Positions 43,072 to 48,673 of a DNA stretch of 48,673 nucleotides are shown here, one piece after another. How positions within the stretch are numbered: the first letter of the stretch is position 1; each line of letters begins with the position of its first letter. The notes under the pieces were generated by a model. The model was not told the DNA's origin. It ran no database searches and saw nothing but the letters and a program-made list of their open reading frames with translations. Source of the DNA: Paenalicyclobacillus ferrooxydans. GTDB lineage: Bacteria > Bacillota > Bacilli > Alicyclobacillales > Alicyclobacillaceae. The translations under genes were made by a program, and so were the position numbers. Location: assembly GCF_001399675.1 (NCBI RefSeq), contig NZ_LJCO01000041.1:1-48673 (forward strand), read 5' to 3'.

Positions 43072-44190
43072 TTGAATCTAAAAGCAAAGCACGTGATGAT
43101 ATCTGCGATTACGACAGGAGCTCTTGTCTCCGTTTTGGCTGGCTGTGGTACAACGACTTCAACAGGTTCAAGCAACACAACCACTGGCAGCGGAAATGCA
43201 GCTGCATCGAACTCCTCGAGTAAATCGAACAGCTCGAGTACTTCCAATGAGACACTCGTGATATATTCCGCACAAGGTTATGACCAAGCCATGGCCGATG
43301 CGTTTCAAAAGAAAACCGGTATTAAGGTAAAGTTGGTTGACGACTCGACGGGGAACATTGTCGCGAAGATGGAAGCAGAGAAATCCAATCCCCACTGGGA
43401 CGTGGCTTGGTTTGACGGCGCCTCCACAATGCAGGGGCTCGACAACCAAGGTATGCTCCTCACAGGATGGACCCCGAACGATGTATCAAACTACACCTCC
43501 CAAGGTCAGTCTTTGATTCCCTCTGACAAGGCGTATTACCCAACCGGTGTAACGGCCGCAGCCGCAATCGGATACAACAACAAGTTGGTTGACGCAGCTC
43601 ACGCACCGAAAGATTGGAGCGACCTTCTGAACCCGTACTTTAAGGGGGCGGTTGGCATGAACGATCCAAGCATCTCTGGTCCGACCTTCCCATACGTGGC
43701 AGGTATGTTGCAGTTGAAGGGGACTACTGCTGGAGAGCAGTTCTTCATGGACCTGAAAAACAACGGTTTGAAGGTGTTTCCAACGAATGGTGATACGCTG
43801 AACGCACTCGTTAAGGGTCAGATTAAGGTGGCAACGATTCAAGATACTGCTCTCTTGAAAGGGAAATTAAAGGGCGATCCGATTACGCTCGTCTATCCTT
43901 CCTCTGGAACCTTCTCAATGGCGACGACGATCTCGATTGATAAGAACGCTCCGGACATGGCAGCTGCCAAGAAATTTGTAGAGTTTGTGTTATCCCAGCA
44001 AGGACAACAAGTCATGCTTAATCCTGCAAACGGCGGCAGTGATTCTTACTACAGCCCTATCATCAAGGGAGTTTCGGCAAACCCTGCTCGTGTGCAAAGT
44101 GGAATCAATTGGGTTCCTGTCAATCCTGTACAGGCAGCGCAAAATGAAACTCAAATTAAGACGTGGTTCCATGAAAACATCACCAACTAA
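43072..44190 (+). CDS. Substrate-binding lipoprotein of an iron-type ABC importer
   Basis: This gene encodes 372 residues from TTG with GAGGAGG upstream. The signal peptide ends in the lipobox VLAGC (Cys 25), followed by a Ser/Thr/Asn-rich linker to about residue 60. The mature domain (..LVIYSAQGYDQAMADAFQKKTG..) is of the extracellular binding family used for ferric iron (FbpA), 2-aminoethylphosphonate and related ligands. It captures the solute outside the membrane and passes it to the permease encoded next. Confidence 0.88.
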   Translation: MNLKAKHVMISAITTGALVSVLAGCGTTTSTGSSNTTTGSGNAAASNSSSKSNSSSTSNETLVIYSAQGYDQAMADAFQKKTGIKVKLVDDSTGNIVAKMEAEKSNPHWDVAWFDGASTMQGLDNQGMLLTGWTPNDVSNYTSQGQSLIPSDKAYYPTGVTAAAAIGYNNKLVDAAHAPKDWSDLLNPYFKGAVGMNDPSISGPTFPYVAGMLQLKGTTAGEQFFMDLKNNGLKVFPTNGDTLNALVKGQIKVATIQDTALLKGKLKGDPITLVYPSSGTFSMATTISIDKNAPDMAAAKKFVEFVLSQQGQQVMLNPANGGSDSYYSPIIKGVSANPARVQSGINWVPVNPVQAAQNETQIKTWFHENITN

Positions 44191-45970
44191 TCGCTCCCGC
44201 AAATTATCGAGAGGTTGGGCGTATGCCGTGCCCAGCCTTCTCGTGTTGTGCGTTCTTGTCCTCTATCCGCTAGCGACGCTGTTTGTACAGACGTTTTTAC
44301 CGCATCTCTTTGATGTGCACATGAGTCTCAAACCTTCGATTGAACCGTTGATTCAATCTTTCTCTGACAAACTGAATTACGAGTCGTTGGTCAATTCCTT
44401 TGTGATGGGGTTGTTTGCCTCTATTGCAGCGACCGTTGTCGGAACCTTAACTGCCTTTGGCTCCGTCCGTGCACCGTCCCGTTACCAGCGCGTTTTAGAT
44501 ACGCTCGTTTGGGTCGTGTTTTTTGCTCCGTCTTATGTTATTGCAGAGGGCTGGCTTCAGTTCCTGCAGGATGGTGGTATTGCGTCTCAACTCTTTGGAC
44601 TGCCGAATGGCTGGGCTGCATGGTTTTTTACAAAGCCAGGACTTGTAGTCCTGATGGGCCTTCGATATTTCCCGTTCGTTCATCTCGCGATGACACCGGC
44701 GATTAAAAATATGGGCGGCCAGTTTGAACGTGCAGCTCGGTCGATGGGCGCTGGTAAGGGCCGTGTTTTCTGGCGGATCACGTTTCCTCTGTTGGCACCT
44801 GCTACTTTAGCGGGTGCATCCATTGCTTTCGCAGAAGGCTTTGGGGATTTTGGATTTGCGTCAGCGATTGCGCCCACCGTGCACATTCCTCTGCTCACAT
44901 ACCAAATCTACTCGGCCCTGAATCAGGCGCCGGTTAACTACGCTGCTGCGGGTTCCTTATCTCTTGTCTTGGTTGTCGTAATGGGCGCTGTGCTGTGGTT
45001 TCAAATGTGGTGGCTCAAGCGGCGTTCGTACACTACGGTGTCAAGTTCTACCTCTTGGAATGAATCGACCCGGGTGGTAAAGGTTCAGTGGTACACGACT
45101 GTTTCATTTATTCTGGCAGGTGTTTCAGTCGTGATCCCGGTTTTATCAACCATTGCAACATCGATGTGGAAGACTGGTGCCGACGGAATTCAGGGAGCCA
45201 ATTGGACACTTCATGCATATGCTAAGGTTCTTCAAACAGGCAGTGACGGTCTCGCTTCTCTCGAACGTTCCATCGTGTACAGTGCGGTGGCTGCAGTCGT
45301 CACCATGATCATTGCACTTTACGTGTCCTATCAGCTCAGCAGACGTGACACACTGGGGATGAGATTCGTTAACGTCATTACGATGGCTACGATTGCGGTT
45401 CCTGGCGTTGTTTTAGCAGCAGGCTTCATCTTTGCGTGGAACGCTGTTTGGCTGATTCCTATCCACTTGGTCCTATACGGAACATCTTTGTGTCTTGGGA
45501 TGGCTTACATTGCAGGGAGTCTTCCGTATGCGATTCGACTCGATCTTGGTGCCATCTCTCAATTATCACCGAACTTGATGACGGCTGCGCAAGTGCTCGG
45601 TGCAAAAGAACGAGTCGTCATGTCACGGATTGTGTTGCCGTTAATCGGCGGTACCATTGTTTCGACATTCTTCATCGCCCTCACGGGTACGATGTTTGAG
45701 TTGCCTGCGTCTTCGTTGCTCTATCCCGCTGGAGAGCCTCCGTTCCCCGTAGAGATTCAGCAGCAGTTCAATGCGTTTAACTTTAACGTGGGATCTGCAA
45801 TGGCTACGATTGGCATGCTCATCGTCTTTATTATGTACGGCGTAGGAAGATACGTGGCGACACGAATGCGCTTTGTGGGAGGCGCAAGAGTTAAGAAGAG
45901 TCACTTGGTGAAGCAACAAGAATTGATAACGGGTGAAGAAACAGGGAGCCCACAAATGGCGGGAGAGTGA
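44171..45970 (+). CDS. Two-domain ABC permease (FbpB-like)
   Basis: This gene encodes about 599 residues. ATG 44171 overlaps the lipoprotein gene by 20 bases; no start here has a good site, so translational coupling is assumed and ATG 44144 is an alternative. About 12 membrane helices form two homologous halves, each with an EAA loop (..RAARSMGAGKGRVFWRITFPLL.. and ..AAQVLGAKERVVMSRIVLPLI..). Such fused permeases belong to ferric-iron-type importers. Confidence 0.9.
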   Translation: MKTSPTNRSRKLSRGWAYAVPSLLVLCVLVLYPLATLFVQTFLPHLFDVHMSLKPSIEPLIQSFSDKLNYESLVNSFVMGLFASIAATVVGTLTAFGSVRAPSRYQRVLDTLVWVVFFAPSYVIAEGWLQFLQDGGIASQLFGLPNGWAAWFFTKPGLVVLMGLRYFPFVHLAMTPAIKNMGGQFERAARSMGAGKGRVFWRITFPLLAPATLAGASIAFAEGFGDFGFASAIAPTVHIPLLTYQIYSALNQAPVNYAAAGSLSLVLVVVMGAVLWFQMWWLKRRSYTTVSSSTSWNESTRVVKVQWYTTVSFILAGVSVVIPVLSTIATSMWKTGADGIQGANWTLHAYAKVLQTGSDGLASLERSIVYSAVAAVVTMIIALYVSYQLSRRDTLGMRFVNVITMATIAVPGVVLAAGFIFAWNAVWLIPIHLVLYGTSLCLGMAYIAGSLPYAIRLDLGAISQLSPNLMTAAQVLGAKERVVMSRIVLPLIGGTIVSTFFIALTGTMFELPASSLLYPAGEPPFPVEIQQQFNAFNFNVGSAMATIGMLIVFIMYGVGRYVATRMRFVGGARVKKSHLVKQQELITGEETGSPQMAGE

Positions 45971-45977
45971 TTCGTAA

Positions 45978-47087
45978 ATGCAGATCCGTGCTGAGGGACT
46001 AAACAAATGGTTTGGAGATAAACACGTCCTCAAAGGTTTGGACTTTGTTGTTGAAGACCGGCAGTTTGTTGCACTGCTCGGGCCTTCTGGCTGCGGGAAA
46101 ACCACGTTGCTGAACATCTTGGCTGGATTTTTGGATGTTGAAGAAGGAACGGTTGCGGTCGGAGAGGACGTCTGGTGCAGGCCAGGTTATGGACTCTCAC
46201 CGGAAAAGCGAAACGTTGGCATGGTGTTTCAGGACTTTGCTTTGTGGCCGCATATGAACGTATTTGACAACATTGCATTTGGACTGAAGCTACGGAAGGT
46301 GAACAAGGGTGACATCGGTCGGCGAGTCAAGGAAGTTCTTGAAACGGTGAGGATGAGCGGACAAGAGGAGAAGTTCCCACATCAGTTGTCGGGGGGACAA
46401 AAACAGCGTATCGCAATTGCGAGAGCATTAGCACCACGCCCGTCTGTGCTCTTGATGGACGAACCGCTCTCGAGTTTGGATGCCAAGCTCCGAGAGCAAA
46501 TGCGTTGGGATATGCTTGATATTATTCGTGCTGCTGGTATCACCACAGTGTACGTGACTCATGATCAGTCGGAGGCACTGAGTATGGCAGATACCATTTT
46601 GCTGATGAACGAAGGACGAATTGAACAGGCAGGACAGCCTGTAGAACTGTATCACCGTCCCCGAACCCCATTCGCTGCGACGTTTCTTGGTGCATCGAAT
46701 CTCATGGATGGAATTATTGAAGCATCCGAGAACGGAGTTGCGCGGGTGGATTGCCACGGACATATCGTACGTGCCATCGGTGTCGGGGCTGTTGGTCAGC
46801 GTACTCAGGTCTCGATTCGGCCCACAGACATTACGGTCTATGGGGAGTCGAACCACCCGAATATCACGCGGCAACTTTCCGTTCTTGAGGGAACAATTGC
46901 ACAGAAGGCGTTTCACGGTGTGCACTGGCGTTATCGTGTGAAACTCGTTGGTACACCAAATGTGCAGTTGGAAGTATGGCATGAAGCAGAGTTGCCCCAC
47001 AACGGAAGAGTGTTCTTGGCTGTCTCAGCACAGAATTGCTTGCTTCTTGACGGATCGAGTGACACATTAGAATTATCAGCAAGATAG
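45978..47087 (+). CDS. ABC importer ATPase (FbpC-like)
   Basis: This gene encodes 369 residues. Walker A is GPSGCGKTT, the Q-loop is in MVFQDFALWPHM, the signature is LSGGQKQR, Walker B is LLMDEPLSSLD and the H-loop is VTHDQSEA. A C-terminal TOBE-type domain (about 240-365) follows. It drives the permease encoded seven bases upstream. The intact set makes it a working importer. Confidence 0.94.
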   Translation: MQIRAEGLNKWFGDKHVLKGLDFVVEDRQFVALLGPSGCGKTTLLNILAGFLDVEEGTVAVGEDVWCRPGYGLSPEKRNVGMVFQDFALWPHMNVFDNIAFGLKLRKVNKGDIGRRVKEVLETVRMSGQEEKFPHQLSGGQKQRIAIARALAPRPSVLLMDEPLSSLDAKLREQMRWDMLDIIRAAGITTVYVTHDQSEALSMADTILLMNEGRIEQAGQPVELYHRPRTPFAATFLGASNLMDGIIEASENGVARVDCHGHIVRAIGVGAVGQRTQVSIRPTDITVYGESNHPNITRQLSVLEGTIAQKAFHGVHWRYRVKLVGTPNVQLEVWHEAELPHNGRVFLAVSAQNCLLLDGSSDTLELSAR

Positions 47088-47099
47088 GGGGGCGCGTAT

Positions 47100-47858
47100 G
47101 TGGGCATTTACGGAATTCTCTCAAGTTTTTTAGGAACAGGCGTTGAGTTCGTTGAAGCGTTGACTATTATTATGGCCGTCGGTGCGATTCGCGGTTGGAA
47201 GAGCGCACTGGCGGGGGGCCTGTCAGCGGTTGTTGTGCTCGGTGTTCTTGTGACCATTATTGGAACGCCGCTGGTACATATCATGCAGGTAGGCTGGGTG
47301 CAACTCATTATTGGTTTGTTTATGCTTCTGTTTGGAATTCGGTGGTTGCGGAAAGCGATTCTCCGTTACAGTGGACTTAAAGCCCTTCATAATGAGGCTG
47401 AGAGTTATGAGGAAGAATTGGAGAGGCAGCGAAAGGCTGGTCAGGTAGCTCGGGGCATTGACCGCTTTGCCTTCGCCACGACTTTCAGCGGTACTTTTCT
47501 TGAAGGACTTGAGGCGATTTTTATCGTTATCACGTTCGGCTTAAGCACAAAGTCAATGACCTCCGCGATTGTGGGCGCAGCTGGTGCGATTGTTGTGGTT
47601 GCACTGCTTGGGGTTGTCCTCCGCAAACCACTGTCTCTCGTGCCTGAAAATACAATGAAATTTATTGTTGGTATCATGTTAACCTCGTTTGGTGCGTTTT
47701 GGGTTGGTGAAAGCATGAATGTCGCTTGGCCTAATAAAGATTTATCGATCCTGTATATCGCAGTCACTCTATTGCTCCTTTCATCTATTATTGTTCAGCG
47801 TGTGAAATCTGCCCTCGGTAGAACGTCGACGTCGTCTGCACAGAAAGTGGGGCTGTGA
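47100..47858 (+). CDS. Membrane protein with two ExxE motifs (FTR1-like/COG4280-like)
   Basis: This gene encodes 252 residues from GTG, with AGGGGGGCG upstream. Seven or so hydrophobic segments are present. The two halves share GTGVEFVEAL (E16, E19) and GTFLEGLEAI (E135, E138), resembling the REGLEA motif that binds iron in FTR1-type permeases, and a charged loop (about 95-120) lies between. Its place 12 bases after an iron-type ABC ATPase supports metal transport or its control. Exact function is unknown. Confidence 0.75.
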   Translation: MGIYGILSSFLGTGVEFVEALTIIMAVGAIRGWKSALAGGLSAVVVLGVLVTIIGTPLVHIMQVGWVQLIIGLFMLLFGIRWLRKAILRYSGLKALHNEAESYEEELERQRKAGQVARGIDRFAFATTFSGTFLEGLEAIFIVITFGLSTKSMTSAIVGAAGAIVVVALLGVVLRKPLSLVPENTMKFIVGIMLTSFGAFWVGESMNVAWPNKDLSILYIAVTLLLLSSIIVQRVKSALGRTSTSSAQKVGL

Positions 47859-48070
47859 ATATGAAAGTACTCAAAGTACTGTGGGGATTGTTGGTCGACG
47901 ATGGCAGGCTCGCATCTATCCTTGTCATCTCATTGGTGGTTGCATATATCGTGTCGCTGGCCGGGGTCAAGTGGCTTGCCGCGCTAGTCATCTGGCTTGG
48001 ACTGATCGTTTCTCTGTGGGTCTCGATTGAGCATCAGTTGAAGTTAAAGGTACACAAAAGTCGAGGCTAG
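47855..48070 (+). CDS. 71-residue membrane protein
   Basis: The GTG start overlaps the preceding stop (GTGA); ATG 47861 is an alternative. Two hydrophobic helices (..ASILVISLVVAYIVSLAGV.. and ..LAALVIWLGLIVSLWVSI..) end in a basic tail. It is the last gene of the ABC operon and may be a partner of the ExxE protein. Confidence 0.7.
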   Translation: MNMKVLKVLWGLLVDDGRLASILVISLVVAYIVSLAGVKWLAALVIWLGLIVSLWVSIEHQLKLKVHKSRG

Positions 48071-48159
48071 GGCGCTGCTCTGGCGGGGAATGGCACGGTG
48101 GATCACTGCGCTGCGCGCGGCCACCAGTGCGGTACAACAACTACCTGTAGTCGAATAGT

Positions 48160-48321
48160 AGTCTAACAAAGGTATAACAGGGTCTAACAATGGTTTAACA
48201 ACAGTCTAACAACAGTCTAACAACAGTCTAACAACAGTCTAACAATGGTTTAACAATGGTTTAACAATGGTTTAACAATGGTTTAACAATGGTTTAACAG
48301 GCGTTTAACAGGGGTCTAACA
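48160..48321. repeat. 15-unit, 11-bp phased TAACA repeat array
   Basis: TAACA recurs at 48164, 48175, 48185, 48196, 48207, 48218, 48229, 48240, 48251, 48262, 48273, 48284, 48295, 48306 and 48317: a strict 11-bp period with one 10-bp step. Two unit types occur in blocks, CAGTCTAACAA (four) and TGGTTTAACAA (six), with variants at the borders. The array lies between the ABC operon and its likely terminator, about 320 bases before the 16S gene. No open frame or CRISPR structure fits. Confidence 0.95.
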
Positions 48322-48350
48322 TTTGTAAGTACCAACATTGGTGATACACG

Positions 48351-48388
48351 GGCCCCACTCGCCGGGCGATGCGAGTGGGGCCGTCTTT
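48351..48388 (+). terminator. Strong intrinsic terminator
   Basis: GGCCCCACTCGC (48351-48362) pairs perfectly with GCGAGTGGGGCC (48371-48382), followed by GTCTTTT. It should stop transcription from the left before the rRNA operon. Confidence 0.88.
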
Positions 48389-48642
48389 TGCGACAGAGGT
48401 CTGCGTAACTTAAAAAAATCCCGAAAGGAAGAAGATTCCACTGGATCTCAGTTGGGAGGCGTGATATATTAGTCGATGTCGCCGCGAGGCGGCTACGATG
48501 AAACCCTGATAACAACACTGATATCGAGGCAAGCTATCAGGCATCAAAATGAAGTTGGTTCCTTGAAAACTAAACACACGCAGAGAGTGAAACGTACAGA
48601 TTCGAAGTGAGCATCTTCGGCAACGAAGAGAGCAAACTTCTC
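48389..48642 (+). promoter_or_regulatory. rRNA operon promoter and leader region
   Basis: TATATT at 48465-48470 is a possible -10, but its -35 is weak. Downstream are a GCCGC/GCGGC hairpin near 48482-48494, a CCTGATA/TATCAGG pair (about 48507-48541) and CCTTGAAAACTAAACAC, a common Firmicutes pre-16S leader phrase. Confidence 0.55.
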
Positions 48643-48673
48643 AACTTTGAGAGTTTGATCCTGGCTCAGGACG
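48643..48673 (+). rRNA. 16S rRNA, 5' end (partial)
   Basis: AGAGTTTGATCCTGGCTCAG at 48650-48669 is the universal 16S start (E. coli positions 8-27), so the mature 5' end is near 48643. The gene runs out of the window. Confidence 0.97.

Noticed and set aside
48160-48321. CRISPR array
   Set aside because: Units are 11 bp with no spacers and no cas genes nearby.

Overview
The window looks like a chromosomal segment of a low-to-mid GC Gram-positive bacterium (Firmicutes, Bacillales-like; Alicyclobacillaceae is my guess from overall style and is inference only). The reasons are strong GGAGG-type ribosome binding sites, frequent TTG/GTG starts, a fluoride riboswitch, a BmrCD-type heterodimeric ABC exporter, a UgtP/MGDG-synthase-like glycosyltransferase and a dense tRNA cluster in Gram-positive style.

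Region 1 (about 1-20000) is a Tn7-like mobile element with metal-resistance cargo. It holds four small unrecognised or poorly known genes, a complete tyrosine recombinase, a zinc-ribbon protein, and a compact tnsA-tnsB-tnsC-tniQ module (4009-10593). TnsB, TnsC and TniQ look intact, but TnsA has Thr where the catalytic Asp (D114 of E. coli Tn7 TnsA) should be. In Tn7 the loss of that residue turns cut-and-paste transposition into replicative transposition, and the neighbouring tyrosine recombinase is a natural candidate for cointegrate resolution. Behind the module lie a YnfA-type membrane protein, a five-gene arsenic operon on the minus strand (arsR-acr3-arsC-arsI-hesB-like) with a clear operator-promoter, a SulP transporter, and a mercury locus. 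The mercury locus has a frameshifted small membrane protein, a CmtR-type ArsR regulator and MerA, behind a perfect palindromic operator. A broken aldo/keto reductase follows, then a gene-free stretch with five copies of a ~19-bp motif that has the layout expected of a Tn7-type end, finishing ..ACA near 19993. The other end of the element was not found.

Region 2 (20000-32400) is core-like: an HPr-like protein, a fluoride riboswitch with tandem crcB genes, tyrS, a small membrane protein, a small HTH protein, a heterodimeric ABC exporter preceded by a 15-codon leader peptide and an attenuator, a GH35-type glycosidase, and a deacetylase/glycosyltransferase operon.

Region 3 (32600-33640) is a ten-tRNA cluster: Lys, Leu, Ala, Asn, Thr, Phe, Pro, Val, Met, Thr.

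Region 4 (33700-39000) is a small regulon: a BASS-family transporter, a GntR/FCD regulator, a class III CoA-transferase, an enoyl-CoA hydratase and a class V aminotransferase. Two copies of the palindrome ACTGTATACAGT lie before the transporter and between the divergent CoA genes, so these genes probably take up and break down one organic acid under GntR control.

Region 5 (39200-48673) holds a 44-residue membrane peptide, a Rieske protein, AhpD-like and OsmC-like redox proteins around a CRP/FNR-like palindrome, an FUSC-type membrane protein, and a ferric-iron-type ABC importer operon ending in an ExxE-repeat membrane protein. It finishes with a striking 15-unit, 11-bp phased TAACA array, a terminator, and the leader and first bases of a 16S rRNA gene.
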